Origin: JAGVSR01 sp031413815
GTDB lineage: Bacteria; Pseudomonadota; Alphaproteobacteria; Rhizobiales; Hyphomicrobiaceae
DNA: 64,000 nucleotides
Reading direction: 5' to 3'
Assembly (NCBI GenBank): GCA_031413815.1
Contig: JANOFU010000075.1
Span: 33,387-97,386, forward strand
The position numbers and the translations under genes were made by a program. Positions 17,708 to 27,682 of the stretch are shown in pieces (position 1 is the first letter of the stretch; every line of letters starts with the position of its first letter). The notes under the pieces were generated by a model. The model worked only from the letters and a program-made list of their open reading frames with translations, did no database searches and was not told the DNA's origin.

Positions 17708-18203
17708 TCTTGCCTGCCGCGAACGCTCGCGCATCGGCCGTGTCTGCGAGCATCGCACTGATTTCTGCTTCCGCCACGACTGCCCCCTCAACCCGCGCTT
17801 CCCCGTAGAAGCGCCAGACGCGCCCGCGGTTGCGGATTTTACGGACATGGTAGTGCAGCTGATCGCCGGGCAGAACAGGCTTACGGAACTTCGCCTTATC
17901 TATCCCCATGAAGTACACGAGTTCGGCCTTGTAGCTCTCACCAAGGCTGTGGACGCACAGAGCGCCGGCAGTTTGAGCCAGTCCTTCGATGATCAGCACG
18001 CCTGGCATGACGGGAAACTGCGGGAAGTGGCCCTGGAAGAACGGCTCGTTGATGGTGACATTCTTGACGCCGATGCAGCTCTCGTCGCCGTTCATATCGT
18101 ACATGCGATCCAGCATCAGGAACGGATAGCGATGCGGCAACAACTTCATGACGCGGGCAATATCCGCAGTCTTGAGCGTTGTCTTTTTCGTGTGGTCGTC
18201 CAT
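17700..18203 (-). CDS. fabZ: 3-hydroxyacyl-ACP dehydratase FabZ
   Basis: 167 residues, hot-dog fold dehydratase of fatty acid synthesis. The active-site His is in LPHRYPFLMLDR (about 25) and the catalytic Glu in PGVLIIEGLAQ, with NEPFFQGHFP between them. ATG 18203 (MDDHTKKTTLKTADI) gives the usual length; the opening at 18257 is unsupported. It sits between lpxD and lpxA as usual, supplying hydroxyacyl-ACP balance for lipid A and phospholipid synthesis. Confidence 0.95.
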   Translation of the reverse strand: MDDHTKKTTLKTADIARVMKLLPHRYPFLMLDRMYDMNGDESCIGVKNVTINEPFFQGHFPQFPVMPGVLIIEGLAQTAGALCVHSLGESYKAELVYFMGIDKAKFRKPVLPGDQLHYHVRKIRNRGRVWRFYGEARVEGAVVAEAEISAMLADTADARAFAAGKNG

Positions 18204-18259
18204 CGACTGCGATCTCCGTAAGGCACAAAATGGCGCGACGCGCGCGCCGGCCGGCAAGG

Positions 18260-19321
18260 TTATGTGGCGCCCGTGCCTTGATCATCCTCGCCGGATGGAC
18301 CCTTGCGCGACGCCAAGCGGGCGAGAGCAGCAAGCTCTCGCGCCCACTGCTTCAGCGGCCGGGCCGGCGTGCCACCGACACTTGCTCCAGCCGGCACATC
18401 TTCCTTCGGATGAGATGCGCCTGCGATTTGAGCACCCGTGCCGATCTTGATATGACCGACGGTGCCCGACTGACCGCCCATCACAACGAAATCTCCCAAT
18501 TCGGTGGATCCTGAGATCCCCGTATGGGCGACGATCACGCAATGACGTCCGATCTGCACGTTGTGCCCGATCTGGACGAGATTATCAATTTTCGTCCCTT
18601 CTCCAATGATCGTATCCTTAAGCGCGCCGCGATCTATGGTGGTATTGGCACCGATTTCGACGTCGTCCTGGATCACGACGCGGCCAATTTGGGGGACTTT
18701 CAAGTGACCCTCCGGGCTCATGGCGAAGCCGAACCCGTCCTGCCCGACCCGGGCACCTGCATGAATAATGACCCGATCGCCCACCAGTGAGTGGGTCAGC
18801 GTCACGCCAGGTCCGATATAACACCCACGGCCGATGGCCACCCGGTAGCCGATGACAGCGCCCGCAGCGATGCGCGTGCCTTCACCGATCATGGCCTCCG
18901 GGCCGATGACCGCGCCAGGTTCGACGGCAACGCCCGCCTCAAGCTGGGCTGTGGGGTCAATGGCGAAGCCGGAACTCCCAATCGCCACCTTCGGCTGCAT
19001 CGCTTCGGGATAGAACAGCTGCAGCGCCAGAGCAAAGCTTCGATAGGGCGCATTCGTCGACAGAGCGATCGTACCGGGCGGTACGCGATCAGCAAGTGCG
19101 GCTTGAACGAGGCAGAAACCAGCCTGGGTCTCGGCCAGCTGCGGCAAGTACTTGCGATTGTCGAGAAACGAGATATGGCCGGGTCCGGCATCCGACAGCG
19201 CGCGCACGTCCGTGATAATGTTGGACGCCACACTGTCCACGCTGACATCGGCCTGCGCTGCGCGCGCGACGGCCACTACCGGGAATGGTCCTGAGTTCCT
19301 GAAAAATCCTGGGTGCTCCAT
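18260..19321 (-). CDS. lpxD: UDP-3-O-acylglucosamine N-acyltransferase LpxD
   Basis: 353 residues, third step of lipid A synthesis. An N-terminal uridine-binding domain (SFLDNRKYLPQLAETQAGFC) is followed by hexapeptide repeats (AVIGPEAMIGEGTRIAAGAV, then GANTTIDRGALKDT and NLVQIGHNVQIGRHC with the catalytic His region) and a C-terminal helix. ATG 19321 (MEHPGFFRNSGPF) matches family starts. It lies between bamA and fabZ, 117 bases downstream of bamA. Confidence 0.94.
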   Translation of the reverse strand: MEHPGFFRNSGPFPVVAVARAAQADVSVDSVASNIITDVRALSDAGPGHISFLDNRKYLPQLAETQAGFCLVQAALADRVPPGTIALSTNAPYRSFALALQLFYPEAMQPKVAIGSSGFAIDPTAQLEAGVAVEPGAVIGPEAMIGEGTRIAAGAVIGYRVAIGRGCYIGPGVTLTHSLVGDRVIIHAGARVGQDGFGFAMSPEGHLKVPQIGRVVIQDDVEIGANTTIDRGALKDTIIGEGTKIDNLVQIGHNVQIGRHCVIVAHTGISGSTELGDFVVMGGQSGTVGHIKIGTGAQIAGASHPKEDVPAGASVGGTPARPLKQWARELAALARLASRKGPSGEDDQGTGAT

Positions 19322-19438
19322 CAGGGACAACCTCTGCCGCGCCGGACACGCGGTCCGCACCACTGATGCGAGCTCAGACCACGCCGCTAGGCTTAGCCCG
19401 GCTGCGACCCAAGTGCCAGCACTGACATCTCTGTGGAA

Positions 19439-21862
19439 TTAGAACTTGGTGGATGCGCCAAAGCGGATCTTTTGTTCCTTGTCATAGTCCTCGCTCGACA
19501 GCGGCTCTGCGTAATCGACGCGCAGTGGGCCGACGGGCGAATTCCAGAGCAAGCTGGCACCGACAGCGGCGCGAACGGTGCTGTCATCGGCAAGGTTGTT
19601 GCCAAGAATATCTTCAGCCCGATCGCCTGCACCAAACAGCGAGCCCGCATCGGCAAAGACCGCTCCACTGATACCCAGGTCTTCCGGGATGAGCGGAATC
19701 GGGAACCGGAGTTCCGCGGTCGCGGCCCAAAACGTTTGACCGCCGATCGAGTCGCGAGTCGACAAATCTCGCGGACCATACCCCGCCCGATCAAAGCCGC
19801 GCACGGTCTCACCACCCTTGAAATACAGGTCGAGGAGCCGGATGTCGTCGCCGCCCCACCCTTCAATGTGACCGCCGATGACGCGGCCAACGAACGTAAT
19901 TTTCTCCGTGACGGGATAGTACGCGCGGCCCTCGCCCTGGACGCGCGCATATTGCACGTCGCCACCGAGTCCGGCGAAGTCAGTTGCGAGCTGGAGATAG
20001 TAGCCGCTCGTCGGATTCTTGGGATGGTTCCGCTTATCATAAGTCAGCGTCGAACCGACTGATGAGGTCCAGTATACCTCCTCCTGACAGTTAACCGGAG
20101 CGTTCGTGTTCGGATTGCCATCGGTGTTCCGAGCGTCTGCGATGTTGGCATCACCGCACGCGTCCTTCACCGCCAGCGATGCGCGGTCTTCTACATCGTA
20201 AATCTCATCGCGGGTCAGCGTGTAGCCCGTCTGCATCCAGAGATTCTCAGCCAGCGGGAAACCGATGCGAACGGTGCCACCGGTTTTTCGGCTGCTGAAC
20301 CCTGAGTCATCCTGCTGGTCGATTTCCTTATGGAACAGATCGAAGCCGGCCGAGATATTGCGATCGAGGAAGCGCGGCTCGGTGAACGACAAGTCAACCT
20401 GAGCGCGTTCAAGCGACCCGGCGAGCTTCAACCGAAGGAACTGGCCGTTGCCGAACAGGTTGCGCTCGGTGATGCTGACGTCGCCGATAACGCCTTCTGA
20501 CGTTGAGTAGCCAGCACCGAACGAAAGTTCACCCGTCGACTGCTCTTCAACTTCGACATCGAGGATCACGCGATCCTGAGCGGACCCAGGGCGGCGCTTG
20601 ATTTCGGCCGTCTTGAACAGACCCATCGACTGCAGCCGCTTTTTAGCACGGTCAACAAGCAGTGGATTATAGGCGTCGCCCTCAGCCAAGCGGAACTCGC
20701 GCCGGATGACGTGATCCTTGGTCCGTCCATTACCAACGATATTGATCCGGTCGATGTAAACGCGCGGACCTTCATCAATGGCGTACACAATCGAGATGGT
20801 GCGTGTGGCAACATCGGGGACAGCGCGCGGGCGCACGCGAGCGAATGCAAAACCCTGCTCAGCCGTCGCCAGCGTCAACTTTTCGACGGTCTTGTCGATG
20901 TCGGCGCCGTTGTAGATGTCGCCCTGTTCGGTCAGAATTTCCGAGTTGAGTGCGACGGGATCAACGCCCGCGAGCGAGTTCTCAACCGCGACGGACCCGA
21001 ACGTGTACAGTTCGCCTTCCTCAACCGCGAAGTTGACGACAAAGCCTGACCCATCGCGATCCAAATCAGCGTTGGCCGCTACCACGCGGGCATCTGCATA
21101 GCCGTTCTTCAGATAATACTGGCGCAGCAATTCCCGATCGAGGTTCAACCGGTCGGGATCGTAGATGCTGGTGCCCTTGAGGAAGTCAAACCACCCCGAC
21201 GACGTCGTCGAGATGATGTCGCGCAACTGAGTATCGGAGAACGCCGAGTTGCCGGTGAAGTTGATGCCCTTGACCTTGGTCGCACCGCCCTCGGTGATTT
21301 CAAACACGAGATTGACGCGGCTCTGTTCAAGCTCAATGATCTTCGGCTCGACCGCAGCCGCGTAGCGGCCTTGGCGCGTGTAGACGTCGAGGATGCGCTG
21401 GACGTCCGCCTGAACCCTCGCGCGTGTGTAGACGGAGCGCGGCTTGAGCTGAACTTCGGCGCGCAACGTGTCTGTATCGACCTCGCTGTTGCCTTCGAAC
21501 GCAACCTGATTGATGACCGCATTCTCAACGACAGTTACAACGGCGGCTGACCCCACCTGATCAATGCTGACGTCGGAAAACAAGCCTGTCGAGAACAGCG
21601 CCTTGAGTGACGCATCGACCTTGCCGGCATCATAGCTGTCACCGGTCGAAAACTGAAGATACGACCGCACCGTTTCGGCTTCGACGCGGCGGTTGCCCTC
21701 GACGCGGATCTCGCGAATGACACTCTGCGCATGCGCAGCTGTTACGCCGCCAGCCAACCCGTCAAAACCCTGCACCGGCGCACAGAGCGCAGCAGCGACA
21801 AGACCCAGCAGGCCGCAAAGCGACCTGATCCGGAAACCAGCCATACGCGGATCAGCCGTCAT
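19439..21862 (-). CDS. bamA: Outer membrane protein assembly factor BamA
   Basis: 807 residues, the outer membrane barrel that folds and inserts other barrels. A signal peptide (about 1-45, ending AAHAQS) precedes five POTRA domains (about 48-390; first one IREIRVEGNRRVEAETVRSY) and the 16-strand barrel, which ends in the C-terminal Phe signal (IRFGASTKF). The VRGFDRAGYGPRD segment is the conserved loop 6 VRGF motif. ATG 21862 has GGGGGA upstream; ATG 21844 is a possible alternative. Upstream of rseP in most relatives and here as well. Confidence 0.94.
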   Translation of the reverse strand: MTADPRMAGFRIRSLCGLLGLVAAALCAPVQGFDGLAGGVTAAHAQSVIREIRVEGNRRVEAETVRSYLQFSTGDSYDAGKVDASLKALFSTGLFSDVSIDQVGSAAVVTVVENAVINQVAFEGNSEVDTDTLRAEVQLKPRSVYTRARVQADVQRILDVYTRQGRYAAAVEPKIIELEQSRVNLVFEITEGGATKVKGINFTGNSAFSDTQLRDIISTTSSGWFDFLKGTSIYDPDRLNLDRELLRQYYLKNGYADARVVAANADLDRDGSGFVVNFAVEEGELYTFGSVAVENSLAGVDPVALNSEILTEQGDIYNGADIDKTVEKLTLATAEQGFAFARVRPRAVPDVATRTISIVYAIDEGPRVYIDRINIVGNGRTKDHVIRREFRLAEGDAYNPLLVDRAKKRLQSMGLFKTAEIKRRPGSAQDRVILDVEVEEQSTGELSFGAGYSTSEGVIGDVSITERNLFGNGQFLRLKLAGSLERAQVDLSFTEPRFLDRNISAGFDLFHKEIDQQDDSGFSSRKTGGTVRIGFPLAENLWMQTGYTLTRDEIYDVEDRASLAVKDACGDANIADARNTDGNPNTNAPVNCQEEVYWTSSVGSTLTYDKRNHPKNPTSGYYLQLATDFAGLGGDVQYARVQGEGRAYYPVTEKITFVGRVIGGHIEGWGGDDIRLLDLYFKGGETVRGFDRAGYGPRDLSTRDSIGGQTFWAATAELRFPIPLIPEDLGISGAVFADAGSLFGAGDRAEDILGNNLADDSTVRAAVGASLLWNSPVGPLRVDYAEPLSSEDYDKEQKIRFGASTKF

Positions 21863-22070
21863 GCTCGGTGCATTCCCCCTGCGCGACGCACACCTGCCCA
21901 AAGCAGAAATGCACGCCCCGGTTGTTTTTTGGGCTTCGGACCCTTAACCCCACCCAATTCCGAACTCAAACCACTCAAGTTTGAGCCCGGACAGATCCGA
22001 ACCAACACGCGACTTTTAACGATTCAGTAAGAGCTGTGGAAGTGGCAAGATTACGTCACCGGCCAGCTTT

Positions 22071-23222
22071 CTATCCGGCCCCGACGATCCACCTCTTGAG
22101 TATTGGTAAGTCATTGAAAGTAGCGAAGACCATGAGGCCTAAGACCAGCGCCATTCCGATTCGATACCCAATCTCCTGGGTCCGTTCGCTGAGTGGCTTA
22201 CGGCGTACAGCTTCTATGGCGTAGAACATCAAATGACCGCCGTCCAATAGCGGTATAGGGAACAGATTGATCAGCCCAACACTGACCGAGATAAAGGCGA
22301 TCAGGTGGATCAAGTATTCAAGCCCCCGCTGCGCGACTTGCCCGGCAATATCAGCAATCCGGATTGGCCCACCCAACTGGTCGCCGCTTTGCTTGCGCAT
22401 CACGACATCGCCCAAGTAGCCGAGCGTGCTGGTGACGATGAATTTTGTTCTTTCGACAGCCAAACCAAAGGCTTCCAGTGGCCCCGGCTGGTGGACTTTG
22501 ATCGCATCCGCCGTCGCTGTTCGCTTGACGCCAATCACGACCGTCGACTGTTTGTCGCCCCGGTCATCGATTTGCTCGCGCACTTCGGGCGTGATCGATA
22601 GATCGAGCGTCTCATCCGCTCGCTGAACTTTGAACCTGAGCGGGTTTCCAACGTTCACAGCGACAATTTGCTGAAGTTTTTCAAAGCCGGTGACCGTTCG
22701 GCCGTCAATCGACAGAACCACGTCTCCAGGTTGAAGTCCCGCACGCTCCGCAGGACTGCCGGGCACCACACCATCGACGCGCGCGTCCGTCGAATGCACG
22801 CCGTGGTACATGAACCAGAACGTGAAAATAAAGAGCGCAAGCAAGAAGTTGGCTATGGGTCCTGCGGCCACGACCGCAGACTTCTGCAAGAGGGTCTTAT
22901 GATGGAATGAGCCCTCGCGCTCTGCCGGGGTCATATTCTCAAAGGCGTCACGCGACGGTGTACTTGCCGCGCCTTCGTCGTCGATGAACTTGACGTAGCC
23001 GCCCAAAGGTATCCACGCGACCCGCCACCGGGTGCCATAGCTGTCATTGAACCCGAAGATTTCTTTGCCAAAACCGATGGAGAATGTTTTCACGGCCACG
23101 CCGCACCAGCGGGCCACCAGAAAATGTCCCAACTCGTGGATGAAGACCACGACGGTCAGCACGAACAGGAATGGCAGGGCGATCATTACCCCATTCCATA
23201 TGCTCCCCAGTAGACCTTCCAT
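22071..23222 (-). CDS. rseP: Site-2 protease RseP (zinc metalloprotease)
   Basis: 383 residues, inner-membrane protease that cleaves membrane anti-sigma factors and signal-peptide remnants. The zinc motif HELGH is at 29-33 inside the first membrane segment, a PDZ domain with VVPGSPAERAGLQPGDVVLS is in the middle, and the second conserved motif NLFPIPLLDGGH lies near the C-terminus, giving the third zinc ligand. ATG 23222 (MEGLLGSIWNGV) places the membrane segment normally. It is followed by 208 bases with no gene before bamA, which may hold a bamA promoter. Confidence 0.93.
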   Translation of the reverse strand: MEGLLGSIWNGVMIALPFLFVLTVVVFIHELGHFLVARWCGVAVKTFSIGFGKEIFGFNDSYGTRWRVAWIPLGGYVKFIDDEGAASTPSRDAFENMTPAEREGSFHHKTLLQKSAVVAAGPIANFLLALFIFTFWFMYHGVHSTDARVDGVVPGSPAERAGLQPGDVVLSIDGRTVTGFEKLQQIVAVNVGNPLRFKVQRADETLDLSITPEVREQIDDRGDKQSTVVIGVKRTATADAIKVHQPGPLEAFGLAVERTKFIVTSTLGYLGDVVMRKQSGDQLGGPIRIADIAGQVAQRGLEYLIHLIAFISVSVGLINLFPIPLLDGGHLMFYAIEAVRRKPLSERTQEIGYRIGMALVLGLMVFATFNDLPILKRWIVGAG

Positions 23223-23291
23223 TCCAATCCTCCAGATTACGGCTGTGCCGGGTCGCGACACACCAGGCGGAACTCAATCTGCCGCAGGTGT

Positions 23292-24503
23292 CTAGACTGT
23301 GGTCAACAACGAACGAGCCAATGCGCGCCCTTCGCGGTCCGCCGCAAGAACGTCGTCGAGCGCCCCTTGAGACCGGATATGGCCCAGCGCGTCAGCCCGT
23401 TCAATACATGACTCGACGAGTGTCGCGATATCGAGGAATCCGATTTTGCGATCCAAGAACGCTGCGACTGCTATTTCGTTGGCCGCATTTAGGATCGCGG
23501 GCGCCGTACCGCCACACTTGAGAGCGGCCTTGGCGATCCCCAGCGCGGGAAAGCGAGTGTCGTCTACGGCCTCAAAACTCAACTGCCCCAGCGCCACCAA
23601 ATCCAGGCGCGCAGTTGGAGCTTGCATGCGGGCTGGCCACGCGAGTGCCAGCGAGATCGGCGTTCTCATATCCGGGCTGCCCATTTGGGCGAGAACGGAC
23701 CCGTCAACGTAGTGGACGAGGCAATGGATAATGGACTGCGGATGCACAATCGCGCCCAATTGCTCAGCTTCGACTGGAAACAGGTGATAGGCTTCGATCA
23801 ATTCGAGACCCTTATTCATCAAGGTCGCGGAATCGATCGTGATCTTAGCTCCCATCGACCAGTTGGGATGACGAAGTGCTTCCTCCGGTGTCGCTGCCCT
23901 CAGGCGCTCCAAGGGCCAGGTGCGAAACGGACCGCCTGACGCTGTCAGCACGATTTTCTCGATTGAGCAGGGCTCGGCACCGGCGAGAGCTTGAAACGCC
24001 GCTGAATGCTCGCTGTCGACGGGCAGCAGTTCCGCACCCGACGATCTGATCTCTTGCAGGAAAATCTCGCCCGCCGAGACGAGGCATTCCTTGTTGGCCA
24101 ACGCGACGCGGCGGCCCTGCCGTGCGGCCGCAAAGGTCGGCCGCAGCCCAGCAGCCCCGACAATGGCGGCCATGACGCAGTCGGCTGGCATCGCGGCAGC
24201 GAAGACGAGTGCGTCTTCGCCGGCTTCCGCGCGGATTCCGCTGCCGGACAAATGCTGTTTCAACTCCTGGTAATGGGCCGGGTCGCCAATGACCGCGCAG
24301 TCGGCACTGTGTTTGATCGCCAGTTGGGCAAGCTTGGCCGCATTCGACTGTCCAGTGACCGCCACGATTTTGAAGCGTTCGGGGGACCGCCCGACAAGGT
24401 CGAGAGTGCTTTCGCCGATGGACCCCGTTGCACCTAGGATGCTCAAGGTCTGTGGGGCGTCAACGCCCGGACCGGATCGCGATGTCACAACAGAGCTACT
24501 CAT
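23292..24503 (-). CDS. dxr: 1-deoxy-D-xylulose-5-phosphate reductoisomerase
   Basis: 403 residues, second step of the MEP isoprenoid pathway (NADPH-dependent). NADPH site ILGATGSIGESTLDL at about 22-36, ALANKECLVSAGE, and the metal-binding LPVDSEHSAAFQ with Asp and Glu; HPNWSMGAKITIDSATLMNKGLE is spread around the active-site loop (conserved His and Ser). It ends close to the family's usual length. Three bases separate it from the cdsA stop. Confidence 0.95.
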   Translation of the reverse strand: MSSSVVTSRSGPGVDAPQTLSILGATGSIGESTLDLVGRSPERFKIVAVTGQSNAAKLAQLAIKHSADCAVIGDPAHYQELKQHLSGSGIRAEAGEDALVFAAAMPADCVMAAIVGAAGLRPTFAAARQGRRVALANKECLVSAGEIFLQEIRSSGAELLPVDSEHSAAFQALAGAEPCSIEKIVLTASGGPFRTWPLERLRAATPEEALRHPNWSMGAKITIDSATLMNKGLELIEAYHLFPVEAEQLGAIVHPQSIIHCLVHYVDGSVLAQMGSPDMRTPISLALAWPARMQAPTARLDLVALGQLSFEAVDDTRFPALGIAKAALKCGGTAPAILNAANEIAVAAFLDRKIGFLDIATLVESCIERADALGHIRSQGALDDVLAADREGRALARSLLTTV

Positions 24504-24506
24504 GCT

Positions 24507-25367
24507 TCACGTGCCATAGAGCAGGGCAGTGGCGGGAGCGTGCGGGTTGATGGCGAGAGCAATGAGGGCGGCCGCAATGGCCGCGAAAATGAGACCATCG
24601 ACTCTGTCCATAACGCCCCCGTGCCCCGGGATGAGGGCACTGGCATCCTTAACACCAAATGCCCGCTTGAGTGCAGATTCGGTCAGATCGCCCGCTTGCG
24701 ACACCACGCCAAGCGTTGTCCCAGTGATGACCAGAGGCATGACCGGCGCGCTTGAATAGTGCGCGAACACCGCTGATGCGGCCGCACCTGCCGCAACGCC
24801 GCCGATCAGTCCTGCCCACGTCTTGTTGGGTGAGATCAGAGGGGCCAGTTTCGGTCCCCCGATCGACCGGCCAAAAATGTAGCCGCCCGTGTCGGTTGCC
24901 GCGACGGCGGTGAGAACGAACAGCACGGCCAATAGCCCGTCTGGAGCGTCAGTACGCAGCCACAATAGCGCGACGGCCGGCAGTCCCGCGTAAACGACGC
25001 CAGCAGCTGACAGCATGGGCCGCTCGCCGGCCGTCAGCAAACCCACGAGAATGGTTCCGGCACCGATCGCGGCAACAGCCAGCCCAGCGAGACCCATGGC
25101 TCCAAGACACAGCGCTACGGCGACGGCCGCGGCATGAACCAAGAGCCCCAAATCGAAATCTGACCGGCGTACGATCCGCGCCCATTCCCAGCTGACCACC
25201 AGCGCGACCACCAGCAACAGCGCTCCAAATGGCAAACTGCCCGCATAGAGAACGGCAACGACCAGAGCCGCGAGTACAATCCCTGAAATGAGCCGCATGC
25301 TCAGATCGGAAGGTCCCGGAGCACCAGAACCCGGGGGCGCGTCCGTCTCGGGAGCGTCCTCTGGCAT
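24507..25367 (-). CDS. cdsA: Phosphatidate cytidylyltransferase
   Basis: 286-residue multi-pass membrane enzyme making CDP-diacylglycerol for phospholipid synthesis. The C-terminal signature is intact: ALKRAFGVKDASALIPGHGG followed by VMDRVDG. About eight hydrophobic segments precede and surround it. ATG 25367 has GAGGA 8 bases upstream; a GTG at 25379 overlapping the uppS stop is possible. Member of the frr-uppS-cdsA-dxr-rseP run. Confidence 0.93.
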   Translation of the reverse strand: MPEDAPETDAPPGSGAPGPSDLSMRLISGIVLAALVVAVLYAGSLPFGALLLVVALVVSWEWARIVRRSDFDLGLLVHAAAVAVALCLGAMGLAGLAVAAIGAGTILVGLLTAGERPMLSAAGVVYAGLPAVALLWLRTDAPDGLLAVLFVLTAVAATDTGGYIFGRSIGGPKLAPLISPNKTWAGLIGGVAAGAAASAVFAHYSSAPVMPLVITGTTLGVVSQAGDLTESALKRAFGVKDASALIPGHGGVMDRVDGLIFAAIAAALIALAINPHAPATALLYGT

Positions 25368-25375
25368 CGCGATCC

Positions 25376-26122
25376 TCACGCGCTGGTGCGTTTGGTAAGC
25401 CCGCCAAACCGGCGTTCGCGCGCGCGGAACTCGCCGATCGCCTGCTCCATCATGTCACGGCCAAAGTCCGGCCAATACGCGTCGAGGAACACGAACTCCG
25501 TATAGGCGGTCTGCCACAACAGGAAGTTCGACAGCCGCATTTCTCCACTGGTGCGGATCAGAAGATCAGGATCTGGAACATCGGCTGTATCAAGCGCTGC
25601 ACCCAGCGCTTCCGGCGTGACGTCATCGGGCGATAACCGTCCAGCCGCGACCTCGCACGCCAAGTGCCGCGCGGCTTTTGCAATTTCAGCGCGCGACCCG
25701 TAGTTGAACGCAACGACGAGAGTGAGTGCTGTATTGTGGGACGTGAGTTCAACGGCCTCATCGATCAGAACGAGAAGCTCTGAATCGACCCGGTTGCGCT
25801 CACCGATCATCAAGATCTTCACGTTCGACTGATGCAGATCGGCGAGGTCCCCCTTGATGAACCGCTTCATCAACCCCATCAGATCGTCGACCTCATCGGC
25901 CGGGCGCGCCCAGTTTTCCGACGAAAAACTGTAGATCGTGAGATAGGAAATCCCCAGTTCGATGGCCGCCCGGACAGTACGGCGCACGGCTTCGACACCC
26001 TGGCGGTGGCCCAGTGCGCGCGGCAAACCGCGTTCGGCCGCCCAGCGCCCGTTGCCATCCATGATGATCGCCACGTGCCGCGGACTACTGTCACGGGCGC
26101 GATCAACGTCGGAAAATCTCAT
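25376..26122 (-). CDS. uppS: Undecaprenyl diphosphate synthase
   Basis: 248 residues, cis-prenyltransferase making the C55 carrier for peptidoglycan and O-antigen. The conserved IIMDGNGRWA with the catalytic Asp is close to the N-terminus, TIYSFSSENWARP follows, and PDLLIRTSGEMRLSNFLLWQ and EFVFLDAYWPDF are in the second half. ATG 26122 (MRFSDVDRARDS) is preferred; a GTG at 26152 would add ten residues. The stop lies 8 bases before the cdsA start. Confidence 0.94.
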   Translation of the reverse strand: MRFSDVDRARDSSPRHVAIIMDGNGRWAAERGLPRALGHRQGVEAVRRTVRAAIELGISYLTIYSFSSENWARPADEVDDLMGLMKRFIKGDLADLHQSNVKILMIGERNRVDSELLVLIDEAVELTSHNTALTLVVAFNYGSRAEIAKAARHLACEVAAGRLSPDDVTPEALGAALDTADVPDPDLLIRTSGEMRLSNFLLWQTAYTEFVFLDAYWPDFGRDMMEQAIGEFRARERRFGGLTKRTSA

Positions 26123-26204
26123 CGGCTCGGCCACGTCTGTTCGGCGCCCCACTTGAGATGTCAGTTCAGTTGCTCCGGATAATTTGACGCGCGATCATTG
26201 AGCC

Positions 26205-26771
26205 TCAAACTTTCTGTATCTCGGTCTCTTTCGATGCCAGCATCTGATCAATCTCCTTGATCAATTTGTCTGTCAGCTCCTGAACCTTGGTCGAATTCTT
26301 TTTGTGATCGTCTTCACCCATTTTACCATCCTTCTCGAGTTTTTTGAGAAGGTCCATGCCGTCGCGGCGGACATTGCGAACGGCAATGCGATGGCTCTCG
26401 GCGTACTTGTGGGCTTGCTTGACGAGTTCAGTCCGCCGGTCGGCTGTCGGTGCGGGGATCGGCAAACGGATCATGGTGCCATCGACCACTGGGTTCACGC
26501 CAAGGTTGGCTTCGCGAAGCGCCTTGTCGACGACTTGCACGTTGCCGCGATCCCAGACTTGCACACTGATCATGCGCGGCTCGGGCACGGTGACCGTGGC
26601 GACCTGATTGAGCGGCATTTTTGAGCCGTAGACAAGCACCTGGACGGGATCGAGCATCTGAGCGTTGGCCCGGCCCGTGCGCAGACTGGCAAGTTCGCGT
26701 TTGAACGCGTCCAGCGAAGCCCGCATCCGGTTTTCGATTTCTTTGATGTCGTATGTGTTTAGCGCCGACAT
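26205..26771 (-). CDS. frr: Ribosome recycling factor
   Basis: 188 residues, splits post-termination ribosomes with EF-G. Recognised from MRASLDAFKRELASLRTGRA, VTVPEPRMISVQVWDRGNVQ, ANLGVNPVVDGTMIRLPIP and the long C-terminal helices ending KETEIQKV. Length and start (ATG 26771) are standard. It follows pyrH with an 88-base gap. Confidence 0.95.
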   Translation of the reverse strand: MSALNTYDIKEIENRMRASLDAFKRELASLRTGRANAQMLDPVQVLVYGSKMPLNQVATVTVPEPRMISVQVWDRGNVQVVDKALREANLGVNPVVDGTMIRLPIPAPTADRRTELVKQAHKYAESHRIAVRNVRRDGMDLLKKLEKDGKMGEDDHKKNSTKVQELTDKLIKEIDQMLASKETEIQKV

Positions 26772-26859
26772 TGCCGTTTCCTTACTGGCCGTTCAATAGA
26801 GGCGCGCATCGTGCACGAGCCTCTTCCACGCATCATGGCCGGCATGCGGCTCACGACAG

Positions 26860-27588
26860 TCATCCCTCGATCACCGTGGCGCGGGCCTCTCCCTTTAGCA
26901 CTTTCAGGAGGTTACCGGCCTCCTCGATCGAGAATACAATTACCGGAAGCCGGTTGTCGCGAGCAAGGGCGATTGCAGCCCCGTCCATGACCTTCAGATC
27001 GCGTGACAGAACCTCGGAATGGGTGAGTTTCTCAAATCTGCGCGCGGACGGGTCTTTTTTGGGATCGGCGCTGTACACGCCGTCCACTTGCGTCGCTTTG
27101 GCGACGGCATCGCAGTTCATTTCGACAGCACGCAGCGTTGCGGCCGTGTCTGTTGTGAAAAACGGGTTGCCGGTGCCGGCGGCAAAGATCACAACGCGGC
27201 CCTTGTCCAGATGCTGCAGGGCACGCGGCCGCACATAACTCTCGCATACGGTCGGCATCGGGATCGCGGACATCACGCGGGCGGGGATCTTCTGGTGGTC
27301 CAGAGCGTTCTGGAAGGCGAGGGCATTCATGACGGTCGCAAGCATTCCCATGTAATCGCCGGTGGCGCGATCCATGCCCTTAGCAGCGCCTTGAATGCCG
27401 CGGAAGATGTTGCCACCACCGACGACAACGGCAATTTCTGCGCCTTCCCGCACGGCCGCGCCTATATCCGCCGCTAAGCGATCGACGACCGCCATATCGA
27501 TGCCGTAGGCGCCCGTTCCCATCAGCGCTTCGCCGGAGAGCTTCACGAGCAATCGCTTGTATTTGAGGCCCGGTCCAGCGGACGCCAT
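26860..27588 (-). CDS. pyrH: UMP kinase
   Basis: 242 residues, hexameric bacterial UMP kinase (amino-acid-kinase fold). KRLLVKLSGEALMG is the N-terminal phosphate-binding segment; VVVGGGNIFRG and MDRATGDYMGMLATVMNALA follow, then DGVYSADPKKDPSA. ATG 27588 gives the normal N-terminus; the open frame continues upstream through the terminator of tsf, which argues against a longer protein. Confidence 0.94.
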   Translation of the reverse strand: MASAGPGLKYKRLLVKLSGEALMGTGAYGIDMAVVDRLAADIGAAVREGAEIAVVVGGGNIFRGIQGAAKGMDRATGDYMGMLATVMNALAFQNALDHQKIPARVMSAIPMPTVCESYVRPRALQHLDKGRVVIFAAGTGNPFFTTDTAATLRAVEMNCDAVAKATQVDGVYSADPKKDPSARRFEKLTHSEVLSRDLKVMDGAAIALARDNRLPVIVFSIEEAGNLLKVLKGEARATVIEG

Positions 27589-27627
27589 CTTCGCCGTCTC
27601 CTTCACCCGAATCTGGGCGAGCCTAAC

Positions 27628-27662
27628 AGAAAAGCGGCCAGTCGAGCGTTCGACCAGCCGCT
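27628..27662 (-). terminator. Intrinsic terminator between tsf and pyrH
   Basis: Arms 27633-27645 and 27650-27662 pair over 13 positions (core AGCGGC/GCCGCT, two G-U pairs) with a 4-base loop, followed on the minus strand by TTTCTGTT. It lies 20 bases past the tsf stop and could end or attenuate the rpsB-tsf transcript. Confidence 0.7.
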
Positions 27663-27682
27663 TCGATGCTAACCGCTTGAAT